This document shows, in pieces, positions 19,714 through 27,853 of a stretch of DNA of 64,000 nt; the stretch's first letter is position 1; every line of letters begins with the position of its first letter. A model generated the notes under the pieces. It saw only the letters and a program-made list of their open reading frames with translations. It was not told the DNA's origin and made no database searches. The translations under genes and the position numbers were made by a program. The stretch comes from Bradyrhizobium diazoefficiens USDA 110. GTDB taxonomy: Bacteria; Pseudomonadota; Alphaproteobacteria; Rhizobiales; Xanthobacteraceae. The stretch lies in the NCBI RefSeq assembly GCF_000011365.1, contig NC_004463.1, positions 496,001 to 560,000 of the forward strand, written 5' to 3'.

Positions 19714-19835
19714 GTCGTCCTGGCGAAAGCCAGGACCCATAACCACCGAATTCAATTTGGCGAAGACTGGTGGTTGGCAATCCCGTGCAACAACTTCTCC
19801 CTGGGGTAATGGGTCCTGGCTTTCGCCAGGACGAC
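19714..19835. repeat. Intergenic palindrome, family C (GTCGTCCTGG...CCAGGACGAC), copy 1
   Basis: The ends GTCGTCCTGGCGAAAGCCAG and CTGGCTTTCGCCAGGACGAC are perfectly complementary for about 20 bases. The interior contains ACCCATAACCACC and TTTGGCGAAGACTGG modules shared with the other copies at 23715, 40762, 51104 and 61553. Confidence 0.93.
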
Positions 19836-19844
19836 GACGGCAAA

Positions 19845-21098
19845 TTACGTGGTCAACCGCTCACCATCGCTGCCGACGATCATCCGCGGCACCACGCTCC
19901 CCACGCGCGCGCCCGCGATCGCCACCGGCAGATAGTGCTCCGTGCGGCCCTGGCTCTCACTTTCGATCAGCACATCGCGCGTTGCGCCAATTTCGGCTTG
20001 CAGCCTCTGACGCAATGCTGCCTCTCCAGCCGCACGCAGCCGCCGCGCGCGTTCCTTGATCTCAGGCCCCGCAACCTGCGGCATCCGTGCGGCGGGCGTG
20101 CCGGGGCGCGGGGAATAGGGGAAGACGTGCAGGAAGGTCAGGCCGCATTCCTCGACCAGATCGAGCGAGCGGGAAAACATCGCCTCGGTCTCGGTCGGAA
20201 AGCCCGCGATGATGTCGGCGCCGAAGGCGACGTCCGGGCGCAGGCGCCGCACCTGGTCGCAGAAGGCGATCGCATCGCCCCGCAAATGCCGCCGCTTCAT
20301 GCGCTTCAAGATCATGTCGTCGCCCGACTGCAGCGACAGATGCAGATGCGGCATCAGCCGCGCATCGTCGGCGATCGCGTCGAGCAGATCGTTGTCCGCC
20401 TCGATCGAATCGATCGAGGAGATGCGCAGGCGCTTCAGCTCCGGCACATGCCGCAGGATCTGCTTCGTCAGCATGCCGAGCTTCGGCGCACCCGGCAGGT
20501 CGGCGCCATAGCTGGTGAGGTCGACGCCGGTCAGCACGATCTCGGCATGGCCGCGCTCCGCCAGCGCCCGCACCTGCTCGACCACGGCGCCCATCGGCAC
20601 CGAGCGCGAATTGCCGCGGCCGAACGGGATGATGCAGAAGGTGCAGCGATGGTCGCAGCCGTTCTGCACCTGCACGAACACGCGCGGCAGACCGCTTGCG
20701 AAGCCGTCGACGAGATGCGGCGCCATCTCCTTCACCGCCATGATGTCGCTGACGGCAATCTTCTCCCTGGCGCCGATGTCGAAGGCATCGCGCGCCTCGC
20801 GCCAGGCATCGCTGCGCATCTTGTCGTCATTGCCGACGACGCGATCGACCTCGGCCATATCGGCGAACATCCGGCTCTGCGTCTGTGCGGCGCAGCCGGT
20901 GACGACGATGCGCGCCCCCGGCCGCTCGCGCTTCAGCTTGCGGATCGACTGCCGCGCCTGAGCCACCGCCTCGTTGGTGACGGCGCAGCTGTTGATGACG
21001 ATGGTGTCTACGAGCCCTGCGCCTTCGGCTTTGCTGCGGATCACCTCGGCCTCGAAGGCGTTGAGGCGGCAGCCGAAGGTGACGATCTCGACGGACAT
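19845..21098 (-). CDS. mtaB: tRNA t6A37 methylthiotransferase MtaB
   Basis: Radical-SAM methylthiotransferase converting t6A37 to ms2t6A37 in ANN-decoding tRNAs. The 417-residue product has the N-terminal UPF0004 domain with Cys10, Cys38 and Cys69, and the radical-SAM triad Cys148-x3-Cys152-x2-Cys155 (NGCDHRCTFCIIPFGRG). The C-terminus is short and lacks a full TRAM domain, as in several alphaproteobacterial MtaB proteins. Its start overlaps the dapF stop (TAATG), indicating a two-gene operon with dapF first. Confidence 0.94.
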   Translation of the reverse strand: MSVEIVTFGCRLNAFEAEVIRSKAEGAGLVDTIVINSCAVTNEAVAQARQSIRKLKRERPGARIVVTGCAAQTQSRMFADMAEVDRVVGNDDKMRSDAWREARDAFDIGAREKIAVSDIMAVKEMAPHLVDGFASGLPRVFVQVQNGCDHRCTFCIIPFGRGNSRSVPMGAVVEQVRALAERGHAEIVLTGVDLTSYGADLPGAPKLGMLTKQILRHVPELKRLRISSIDSIEADNDLLDAIADDARLMPHLHLSLQSGDDMILKRMKRRHLRGDAIAFCDQVRRLRPDVAFGADIIAGFPTETEAMFSRSLDLVEECGLTFLHVFPYSPRPGTPAARMPQVAGPEIKERARRLRAAGEAALRQRLQAEIGATRDVLIESESQGRTEHYLPVAIAGARVGSVVPRMIVGSDGERLTT

Positions 21099-21973
21099 TA
21101 TCCGGCCGGCGCGAACAGCGCCGGATCGAAATTGCCCTCATATTCGAAGGTCGCGGTGCCCGTCATCAGCACGTGGTCGTCGCGCTCGCGCCATTCGATG
21201 CCGAGCTTGCCGCCGGGCAGCGTGATCTCGACGTTGCGCTCGGCGCGCTTCAGGCGCGCCGCGGCGACGGCCGTCGCGCAAGCCGCCGAACCGCAGGCCC
21301 TGGTGAGACCGGCGCCGCGCTCCCAGGTGCGGATCGTGATGTGGTCGCGGTCGACGATATGGGCGAGCGTGATGTTGGCGCGCTCGGGGAAGATCGGATG
21401 GTTTTCCAGCAGCGGGCCAAAGCGCGCGAGGTCATAGGCGTTGACGTCGTCGACCCAGAAGATCGCGTGCGGGTTGCCCATGCTCACCACTGAGGGCGAA
21501 TGCAGGATCGGATTGTCGATCGGCCCGATCTGCAATTCGATGTAGCGGGTGTCGCGAAACTCTTCCGCCAGCGGAATGTCCTGCCAGCCGAACTTGGGCA
21601 CGCCCATGTCGACGGTATAGAGATCGGGCGCCGGGCCCTGCCAGGCATTGAGCAGGCCGGCGGCCGTCTCGAACGTCGCCGTGGCCTGCCCGGTCTTCTC
21701 GAAGATGCGCCGCACCACGCAGCGCATGCCGTTGCCGCAGGCGCCGGCTTCGGAGCCGTCATTGTTGTAGATGCTGATGAAGGCCTCGGTGCCGTCGAGC
21801 CGCGGCTTCTGAAGCACCATGAGCTGATCGTAGGGCACGCCGCCCTGCGCGGATGCCACCGCGCGGGCATCGTCCGGCGTCACCTTTGCCGTGGAATCGC
21901 GCATGTCGACAACGACGATCTCGTTGCCGATACCGTTCATCTTGGCAAATGCGTGGTTGGCCAGCGCGCTCAT
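21098..21973 (-). CDS. dapF: Diaminopimelate epimerase
   Basis: Cytosolic cofactor-independent racemase interconverting LL- and meso-diaminopimelate for lysine and peptidoglycan synthesis. The 291-residue product has the two catalytic cysteines in the expected contexts: Cys79 in GACGNGMRC and Cys227 in [10 protein letters not shown]. The N-terminal [15 protein letters not shown] block is also typical. Translationally coupled to mtaB downstream. The upstream region contains a perfect 16-base palindrome and an iteron-like array shared with the divergent secreted-protein gene. Confidence 0.96.
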   Translation of the reverse strand: MSALANHAFAKMNGIGNEIVVVDMRDSTAKVTPDDARAVASAQGGVPYDQLMVLQKPRLDGTEAFISIYNNDGSEAGACGNGMRCVVRRIFEKTGQATATFETAAGLLNAWQGPAPDLYTVDMGVPKFGWQDIPLAEEFRDTRYIELQIGPIDNPILHSPSVVSMGNPHAIFWVDDVNAYDLARFGPLLENHPIFPERANITLAHIVDRDHITIRTWERGAGLTRACGSAACATAVAAARLKRAERNVEITLPGGKLGIEWRERDDHVLMTGTATFEYEGNFDPALFAPAG

Positions 21974-22108
21974 GAAATTTCCTGAATTTCGCCTGCCTTA
22001 TATGGCGATCCTTGGCCGCTTGGCCAGTGATTTGCCGCCGGGCGCCAGGACGTTCGCCATGACGCATCTGTCATGGGACGAATTCGGCGCTCGCGTGTTA
22101 GAACGGCG

Positions 22109-22124
22109 CGGTTCGCGCGAACCG
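22109..22124. promoter_or_regulatory. Perfect 16-base palindrome in the dapF / GyrI-like divergent region
   Basis: CGGTTCGCGCGAACCG reads identically on both strands and sits between the two divergent genes, a plausible operator. The regulator is unknown. Confidence 0.4.
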
Positions 22125-22141
22125 GGACGCGCGGCCAGGTT

Positions 22142-22197
22142 AAGGCCTTGGTGGGTAAGGTCTTGATGAATTAGGGCCTTGCTGGACCAAGGCCTTG
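22142..22197. repeat. Four iterons of AAGGYCTTG with about 16-base period
   Basis: AAGGCCTTG at 22142, AAGGTCTTG at 22157, AGGGCCTTG at 22173 and AAGGCCTTG at 22189 give spacings of 15, 16 and 16 bases. The outer units also form an inverted pair (AAGGCCTTGGT...ACCAAGGCCTT). The array ends 12 bases before the GyrI-like start codon. Confidence 0.75.
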
Positions 22198-22208
22198 GGG
22201 AGAATAAA

Positions 22209-22964
22209 ATGAACACTTTTCGTCGTCTCGCTCTGGCCGCGCTGATCCCGGCAGCGGCCTTGTCGCTTGGGCTGTCCGGCGCTCTGGCGCAGAGCCCGGC
22301 GCCCGCTGCCTCGGCAAGCCCCTCGCCGGCCCCGTCGGCCTCGCCCGCCCCGGCTGCAAGTGCCTCGCCCGCCCCCGTGGCAACGCCCTCGCCTGCGGCG
22401 AGCGCCTCACCGGCTCCCGCAGCATCGCCCGCGCCCGCAGCCAGCACCTCGCCCAGCCCGACGGCCCCGGCTGTCGCCGCCACCCCCGCCCCGGTCCAGA
22501 CCGCCGATCCCTTTGGCCTCGAGACCACGCTCGAGTCCAGGAAGGTCGTGATGGTCAAGGGCACTGCCAATTGGGACTCGGCCTTCGACACGCTGGTCGA
22601 CGCCTTCAAGGCGCTGAACACGCTCCTGGACAAGCAGGGCATCAAGCACGCCGGCAATTCGATGATCGTCTATACCTCGACCGACGACACCGGCTTCACC
22701 TTCCTCGCCGAGATTCCGGTCGAGCAGGATCCCAAGAACCTGCCCAAGGACATGAGCGTCGGCAAATCGCCTGAAGGCAAGGCGCTGAAATTCGTCCATC
22801 GCGGCTCCTACGACAACATGGACAACACCTACGAGGCGATCACCAATCACCTCGACGACAAGAGACTGGAAGCCAAGGACACCTTTATCGAGGAGTACCT
22901 CACCGATCCCCTGAAGACGGCGGAGGACAAGCTCGTGATCAATGTTTTCGTGCCACTGAAGTGA
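22209..22964 (+). CDS. Secreted GyrI-like (effector-binding fold) protein with Ala-Pro-Ser linker
   Basis: Exported protein with a C-terminal GyrI/AraC-effector-like ligand-binding fold. The 251-residue product has a signal peptide (about residues 1-27, ending in ALAQ), a low-complexity Ala-Pro-Ser linker (about 28-98) and a folded domain starting with FGLETTLESRKVVMVKGTANW. The domain includes the FTFLAEIPVEQ strand, GKALKFVHRGSYDNMDNTYEAITNHL and a late IEEYLTDPLKTAEDKL segment. These blocks match GyrI-like small-molecule-binding domains, normally cytosolic. The linker suggests tethering or cell-wall spanning. It is followed 5 bases later by a SIMPL protein gene, so the two are likely co-transcribed. 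Ligand unknown. Confidence 0.75.
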   Translation: MNTFRRLALAALIPAAALSLGLSGALAQSPAPAASASPSPAPSASPAPAASASPAPVATPSPAASASPAPAASPAPAASTSPSPTAPAVAATPAPVQTADPFGLETTLESRKVVMVKGTANWDSAFDTLVDAFKALNTLLDKQGIKHAGNSMIVYTSTDDTGFTFLAEIPVEQDPKNLPKDMSVGKSPEGKALKFVHRGSYDNMDNTYEAITNHLDDKRLEAKDTFIEEYLTDPLKTAEDKLVINVFVPLK

Positions 22965-22969
22965 GACCG

Positions 22970-23671
22970 ATGAAAAAGCCTGCCGTACTCGCCGCCGTTT
23001 TCGCTGCCACGCTGCTGGCAACGCCCGTGCTCGCCGACGATTTTCCCTCCGCGATCTCGGTGAGCGGCGAGGCCACCGTTTCAGTGGCGCCCGATCTTGC
23101 GCAGATCGACGCGGGCGTCGCCAATGACGCCAAGACGGCGAAGGAAGCCTCCGACGCCAACAACGCCGCGATGGGCAAGGTGCTGCTGGCGTTGAAGGGG
23201 GCCGGGATCGCCGAGAAGGATTACCAGACCTCACGGCTGTCGCTGCAGCCGCAATACGGCCAGAACAAATCCACCGGCGCCTCGCCCGTGGTCGGCTTCC
23301 GCGCCTCCAATCGCGTCACCGTCAAGATTCGCGATGTGACCAAGATCGCCGGCATCATCGACACGCTGGTCAGCGCCGGCGCCAACGATATCGGCAACAT
23401 CTCGTTCGAGGTGACGCAGGCGTCAAAACTGCTCGACGACGCCCGCGAGCAGGCGGTGGCGGATGCCCGCCGCAAGGCCGAGATCTACGCCAAGGCCACC
23501 GGCGTCACGCTGGGTGCACCGCTCAGCGTCTCCGAAGGCGGCGCGCCGGTGCCGTTGTTCAAGGCGCGAATGGCCACGGCACCGATGGCCGCACCCGCCG
23601 CCGTCGCACCGGGCGAGGAGACGCTGTCGGTGACGGTGAATGTGAGCTGGGCGATCAAGCAGGGGCAGTAG
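22970..23671 (+). CDS. Periplasmic SIMPL (DUF541) domain protein
   Basis: Secreted protein of the SIMPL/DUF541 family, sometimes called 26 kDa periplasmic immunogenic protein; members form oligomers in the periplasm, and the function is poorly defined. The 233-residue product has a signal peptide (about 1-22, ending in VLAD), then ISVSGEATVSVAPDLAQI, the KGAGIAEKDYQTSRLSLQPQY block and DARRKAEIYAKATGVTLG, all family hallmarks. GTG 22961 overlaps the preceding stop, but ATG 22970 gives the cleaner signal peptide. Co-directional with the GyrI-like gene. Confidence 0.85.
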   Translation: MKKPAVLAAVFAATLLATPVLADDFPSAISVSGEATVSVAPDLAQIDAGVANDAKTAKEASDANNAAMGKVLLALKGAGIAEKDYQTSRLSLQPQYGQNKSTGASPVVGFRASNRVTVKIRDVTKIAGIIDTLVSAGANDIGNISFEVTQASKLLDDAREQAVADARRKAEIYAKATGVTLGAPLSVSEGGAPVPLFKARMATAPMAAPAAVAPGEETLSVTVNVSWAIKQGQ

Positions 23672-23714
23672 ACGTAGCGCCGTAAGAGGCACACTGCTCG
23701 CTACAAATACAACT

Positions 23715-23868
23715 GTCGTCCCGGCGAAGGCCGGGACCCATACCGCGTGATCTTTCGGTAGGCGCAGGTCGCCGTACCGCGGGAAGACTGAAAACGACGA
23801 GTCTTCGTCAAACGTCTTGCTGTGGGTATGGGTCCCGGGCTCGCGACTTCGTCGCGCCCCGGGACGAC
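23715..23868. repeat. Intergenic palindrome, family C, copy 2
   Basis: The ends GTCGTCCCGGCGAAGGCCGGGACCCAT and ATGGGTCCCGGGC...CGGGACGAC are complementary. It contains the shared GAGTCTTCGTCAAAC module in the orientation opposite to copy 1. Confidence 0.9.
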
Positions 23869-23894
23869 GAGCTGTATGGGTGGCGACAGCGGAG

Positions 23895-24884
23895 CTAAAT
23901 CTCCACCACCTGCCCCGGCTTCATCGCGACGAACCGCTGCTGCGGAATCTGCGCGGCATCCAGCGCCTCGACCAGCGCTTTCGCAGGTGCGTCGATCGCC
24001 TCGTCCGTCAGCTGGAAAGTGCCGTGATGATGCCCGAGCGCGTCCTGCGCGCCGCAATCGAGCAGCGCCTTCACGGCATCTTCCGGATTCATGTGCTGGT
24101 CGCGCATGAACCAGCGCGGCTCGTAGGCGCCGATCGGGAGGATCGCCAGGCGTAACGGCCCGTGCTTCTCCGCGACGCGGCGAAAATGTCTGCCATCGCC
24201 ATAGCCGGAATCGCAGACGACGTAGATTTTCCCGGCCGGCGTCTCCAACACAAAACTCGCCCACAGCGCCTTGTTGCGATCGAACAGGCCGCGCGCTGTC
24301 CAGTGCCGGGTCGGAACCAGATGCACGGCGATGCCGCCGCCGAGCTCGACGCGGTCGTGCCAGTCGAACGCCTCGGCCTTGATCGACGAGTCGGTGCTGC
24401 GCATCGTCACGTCATTTCCGAGCGGCGTGACCACCCGCGGAGCAAAATTCTTGGCGAGCCGCGACAGCGTCGCGATGTCGAGATGATCGTAGTGCCCGTG
24501 CGAGACCAGCACGACGTCGATCTTCGGCAGCTTCTCGAAGGCGATGCCGGGATCGTTGTGCCGCTTCGGTCCGGCAAAGCCGACGGGCGACACCCGCGAG
24601 GACCAGACGGGATCGACGAGGATGTTGAGGCCGCCGGCCTGGATCAGCCAACTGGCGTGACCGACGAAGGAGAGTCGCGCCTTGCCGCCGTCGACGCGCT
24701 CCGGCGGGGTGTCGGCATGGGGGCTCGGAGCCCAATCCGGCCAGGCCGCCCGCTGCCGCTTGCCGCTGAACTGCCAGCGCAGCACCTCGCGAAGCGGTTT
24801 CGGCGGCGCGCCGTCGGGATCGAAGAAGTGCAGGCCGTTGAAATGGTCGGAGGCGGGACCGTCATAGGTCTTCATGCGGGACAT
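23895..24884 (-). CDS. MBL-fold metallohydrolase (UlaG / NAPE-PLD-like)
   Basis: Zinc-dependent metallo-beta-lactamase-fold hydrolase, related to N-acylphosphatidylethanolamine phospholipase D. The 329-residue product carries the metal-binding HGHYDHLD motif (residues 129-136), the upstream GHASWLIQAGGLNILVDPVWS strand, the later VPTRHWTARGLFDRNKALWASFV block and the terminal LGHHHGTFQL region supplying further metal ligands. No signal peptide is present. ATG 24875 is an alternative start. It is divergent from ffh and not obviously in an operon. The substrate is probably a phosphodiester or lactone, but this is not determinable. Confidence 0.86.
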   Translation of the reverse strand: MSRMKTYDGPASDHFNGLHFFDPDGAPPKPLREVLRWQFSGKRQRAAWPDWAPSPHADTPPERVDGGKARLSFVGHASWLIQAGGLNILVDPVWSSRVSPVGFAGPKRHNDPGIAFEKLPKIDVVLVSHGHYDHLDIATLSRLAKNFAPRVVTPLGNDVTMRSTDSSIKAEAFDWHDRVELGGGIAVHLVPTRHWTARGLFDRNKALWASFVLETPAGKIYVVCDSGYGDGRHFRRVAEKHGPLRLAILPIGAYEPRWFMRDQHMNPEDAVKALLDCGAQDALGHHHGTFQLTDEAIDAPAKALVEALDAAQIPQQRFVAMKPGQVVEI

Positions 24885-25100
24885 CCAGAGGAGGGGACGC
24901 CGACCAGCGCACCGGCTCCGGCAAGCAGTCCGAAAAGGCGGCGGCGGGCGACCGGCACCGGCGGGATTCTAGGGATGGTCGGGACGGCAAGACATCACCG
25001 CCTATATGGGCGGGGCCGCTAGAAAAGGAACCCATCGCCAAAAGGGTCATAATTTCAGGGCCTTGCCCTACCAGGGGCGTTCCGGCGCCCTAACTTTCCT

Positions 25101-25129
25101 TGACTTTTGGGCGGGAGCGGCGTTTAACC
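25101..25129 (+). promoter_or_regulatory. Putative sigma-70 promoter for ffh
   Basis: TTGACT (25101-25106), a 17-base spacer, then TTTAAC (25124-25129). The -35 and spacing are good, the -10 weak. The leader would be about 215 bases. Confidence 0.4.
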
Positions 25130-25274
25130 CCGCCACTTTCTCGGAAAGGCTTTCTTTTCGACCCGCCGACTGGCCCTGGAGGCCAGAGGTCAACGCCCGA
25201 CAGCGCTATGCGCCCTCGGGCGCAAAGGTGTTTGGAAGATCGCTTCCTGGCTTCAGGCCACGGACCGAGAACTG

Positions 25275-25302
25275 GTCATCCCCCGCGAAGGCGGGGCATG
25301 AC
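25275..25302. repeat. Intergenic palindrome, family E, minimal copy
   Basis: GTCATCCCCCGC GAAG GCGGGGCATGAC forms one short hairpin, i.e. only the two outer arms of the element at 16419-16518 without the interior. Confidence 0.8.
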
Positions 25303-25350
25303 AGAGGTGAATGCGGCAACCCTGCGCAAGCAGGACAAGGGACAACGGCA

Positions 25351-26898
25351 TTGTTCGACAATCTGTCGGAACGGCTTGGCGGCATCCTCGATCGTCTGAC
25401 GGGGCGCGGGGCGCTGACCGAAAAGGACGTCGACGCCGCGATGCGCGAGGTGCGCCGCGCGCTGCTGGAGGCCGACGTTGCGCTCGAAGTCGTGCGCAGC
25501 TTCACCGAACGCGTCCGCGAGCAGGCGATCGGCGCCACCGTCGTCAAGTCGGTGACCCCCGGCCAGATGGTGGTCAAGATCGTCCATGACGAGCTGATCA
25601 ACACGCTCGGCGCCGAAGGCCAGACCATCGACATCAATTCCGTGCCGCCGGTGCCGATCATGATGGTCGGCCTGCAGGGCTCCGGTAAAACCACCACCAC
25701 CGCGAAGCTCGCCCGCCGCATGGTCCAGCGCGACAGGCGCAAGGTGCTGATGGCCTCGCTCGACGTCTATCGCCCGGCGGCGATGGAGCAGCTGGCCGTG
25801 CTCGGCCGCGATCTCGACATTCCGACCCTGCCGATCGTGGCGGGACAGCAGCCGGCGCAGATCGCAAAGCGCGCGCTGGAAGCCGGCAAGCTCGGCGGCT
25901 ACGACGTCGTGCTGCTCGACACCGCCGGCCGCACCACGCTCGACGAAGACATGATGGCGGAAGCCGCAGCCATCAAGGCTGCCGCGAATCCGCATGAAGT
26001 GCTGCTGGTCGCGGACTCGCTCACCGGCCAGGACGCCGTCAATCTTGCCCGCGCCTTCGACGAGCGCGTCGGCCTCACCGGCATCGTGCTGACCCGCGTG
26101 GACGGCGACGGCCGCGGCGGCGCCGCGCTGTCGATGCGTGCCGTCACCGGCAAGCCGATCAAGCTGATCGGCACCGGTGAAAAGACCGACGCGCTGGAGG
26201 ACTTCCATCCCGACCGTATCGCCGGCCGCATCCTCGGCATGGGCGACGTGGTGTCGCTGGTCGAACGTGCCGCCGCCAACATCGACGCCGAAAAGGCCGC
26301 GCGCACCGCCGAGCGCATGCGCAAGGGTCAGTTCGACCTCAACGACATGCGCGAGCAGCTGTCGCAGATGGCCAATATGGGCGGCATCAGCGGCCTGATG
26401 GGCATGATGCCCGGCATCTCCAAGATGAAGAACCAGATCGCGGCCGCCGGGATCGACGACAAGATCTTGAAGCGCCAGGTCGCGATCATCGATTCCATGA
26501 CGCGCGACGAGCGCCGTCATCCCGACCTGCTCAAGGCCAGCCGCAAGAAGCGCATCGCCGCAGGCAGCGGCCAGAGCGTCGAGCACGTCAACAAGCTGCT
26601 CAAGATGCACCGGAACATGGCCGACGTGATGAAGGCCATGGGCTCGGGCAAGCGCGGCCCGCTCGCCGGCATCGCCCAGGCGATGGGCTTTGGCGGCGGC
26701 ATGAAGATGCCTTCGCCCGAAGAGATGAAGGCGATGCAGGAGAAGATGCAAAGCGGCGGCGGACAAGGCCTGCCGAATTTGCCGAAGGATTTGCCGCCCG
26801 GTCTTCGCACCGGCCTGCCGAACCTTCCTGGACTGACCGGGCTGAGCGGCAAGCCGACGCTGCCGGGCCTCGGCGGTTTCCCGGGCAAGAAGAAATGA
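25351..26898 (+). CDS. ffh: Signal recognition particle protein Ffh (SRP54)
   Basis: GTPase that, with 4.5S RNA, recognises signal sequences of nascent membrane proteins and partners with FtsY. The 515-residue product shows the N domain, G1 GLQGSGKTT (107-115), DTAGRT (190-195), TRVDGDGRGGAALS and the methionine-rich M domain (about 320-450, including GMMPGISKMKNQ), then a Gly/Pro/Met-rich tail. The frame is open far upstream, but the conserved N-terminus FDNLSERLGG begins at TTG 25351, with AAGGGA about 10 bases before it. It is followed by rpsP, 85 bases downstream, the usual alphaproteobacterial order. Confidence 0.96.
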   Translation: MFDNLSERLGGILDRLTGRGALTEKDVDAAMREVRRALLEADVALEVVRSFTERVREQAIGATVVKSVTPGQMVVKIVHDELINTLGAEGQTIDINSVPPVPIMMVGLQGSGKTTTTAKLARRMVQRDRRKVLMASLDVYRPAAMEQLAVLGRDLDIPTLPIVAGQQPAQIAKRALEAGKLGGYDVVLLDTAGRTTLDEDMMAEAAAIKAAANPHEVLLVADSLTGQDAVNLARAFDERVGLTGIVLTRVDGDGRGGAALSMRAVTGKPIKLIGTGEKTDALEDFHPDRIAGRILGMGDVVSLVERAAANIDAEKAARTAERMRKGQFDLNDMREQLSQMANMGGISGLMGMMPGISKMKNQIAAAGIDDKILKRQVAIIDSMTRDERRHPDLLKASRKKRIAAGSGQSVEHVNKLLKMHRNMADVMKAMGSGKRGPLAGIAQAMGFGGGMKMPSPEEMKAMQEKMQSGGGQGLPNLPKDLPPGLRTGLPNLPGLTGLSGKPTLPGLGGFPGKKK

Positions 26899-26983
26899 GG
26901 AATTCGTCGCACGGGATCGCATCGGTCTCGCGCAACGCGGAATACCAATCAACCGAACAAACTGTGCTTTGAAGGAGAACTGA

Positions 26984-27316
26984 ATGTCCGTCGTTATCCG
27001 CCTCGCCCGCGCAGGCACCAAGAAGCGTCCCGTCTATCACGTCGTCGTCGCCGACTCGCGCTTTCCGCGCGATGGCCGCTTCATCGAGCGTCTCGGCTAC
27101 TTCAACCCGCTGCTGCCGAAGGACAACGAGGCGCGCCTCAAGCTCGACATGGAGAAGGTGAAGGCCTGGGTCGCCAAGGGCGCGCAGCCGTCGGACCGCG
27201 TGTCGCGTTTCCTCGACGCCGCCGGCGTCAAGAAGCGCGAAGCGCGCAACAACCCGCAGAAGGCCGTGCCGCGCAAGGAGCGCAAGGCGCAGGCCGAAGC
27301 TGCCGCGAAGGGTTAA
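26984..27316 (+). CDS. rpsP: 30S ribosomal protein S16
   Basis: Small-subunit ribosomal protein. The 110-residue product opens with [25 protein letters not shown], contains [12 protein letters not shown] and ends in the lysine/alanine-rich extension common in alphaproteobacteria. A strong AAGGAGAA ribosome-binding site lies 5-6 bases upstream of ATG 26984. rimM follows after 9 bases, forming the first half of the classic rpsP-rimM-trmD-rplS operon. Confidence 0.97.
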   Translation: MSVVIRLARAGTKKRPVYHVVVADSRFPRDGRFIERLGYFNPLLPKDNEARLKLDMEKVKAWVAKGAQPSDRVSRFLDAAGVKKREARNNPQKAVPRKERKAQAEAAAKG

Positions 27317-27325
27317 GGCCAGACC

Positions 27326-27847
27326 ATGTCGGCGCTGGTCTGCGTCGCGCGGATCGGCGCCGCGCATGGTGTGCGCGGTGCGGTCAAATTGTGGACCTTC
27401 ACCGAAGATCCCTTCGCCATCAAGCGCTACGGTCCGCTTCTGTCCAAGGACGGCAAGCGCCAGTTCGAGGTCGCGCAAGCGCGTGAGGCGAAGGATCATC
27501 TGGTCGCGACGTTCAAGGGCGTCACGACCCGCGATGAGGCCGAGCGCCTCAACGGCATCGAGCTCTACGTCGCGCGCGAAAAGCTGCCCGCGACCGACGA
27601 GGACGAATATTACCACACCGACCTGATCGGGCTCGCCGCCGTCACCACGGACGGCGAGCCGCTCGGCCGCGTGCTCGCGATCCATAATTTCGGCGCCGGC
27701 GACATCATCGAGATCGCGCCGCCGAAGGGCGCGTCCCTGCTGCTGCCGTTCTCCAACGCGGTGGTGCCGGAGGTCGATGTCGCCGGCGGCCGCGTCGTGG
27801 TCGCCCTGCCGCAGGAGATCGCGGGCGATGAGGCTGAAGAGCGCTAA
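27326..27847 (+). CDS. rimM: Ribosome maturation factor RimM
   Basis: Assembly factor for the 30S head that binds S19. The 173-residue product has the N-terminal RimM beta-barrel opening with [22 protein letters not shown] and the C-terminal PRC-barrel with [37 protein letters not shown] and [14 protein letters not shown]. It is immediately downstream of rpsP. Instead of trmD, the next gene is a minus-strand LysR regulator whose stop lies within 10 bases of the rimM stop. Confidence 0.95.
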   Translation: MSALVCVARIGAAHGVRGAVKLWTFTEDPFAIKRYGPLLSKDGKRQFEVAQAREAKDHLVATFKGVTTRDEAERLNGIELYVAREKLPATDEDEYYHTDLIGLAAVTTDGEPLGRVLAIHNFGAGDIIEIAPPKGASLLLPFSNAVVPEVDVAGGRVVVALPQEIAGDEAEER

Positions 27848-27853
27848 CCGCGC

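Larger units (their letters stand above)
24885..25350. other. 466-base gap upstream of ffh
   Basis: No supported coding frame. The interval contains a plausible sigma-70 promoter (25101-25129) and a minimal family-E hairpin (25275-25302). The ribosome-binding AAGGGA lies just before the TTG start of ffh. Confidence 0.6.
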
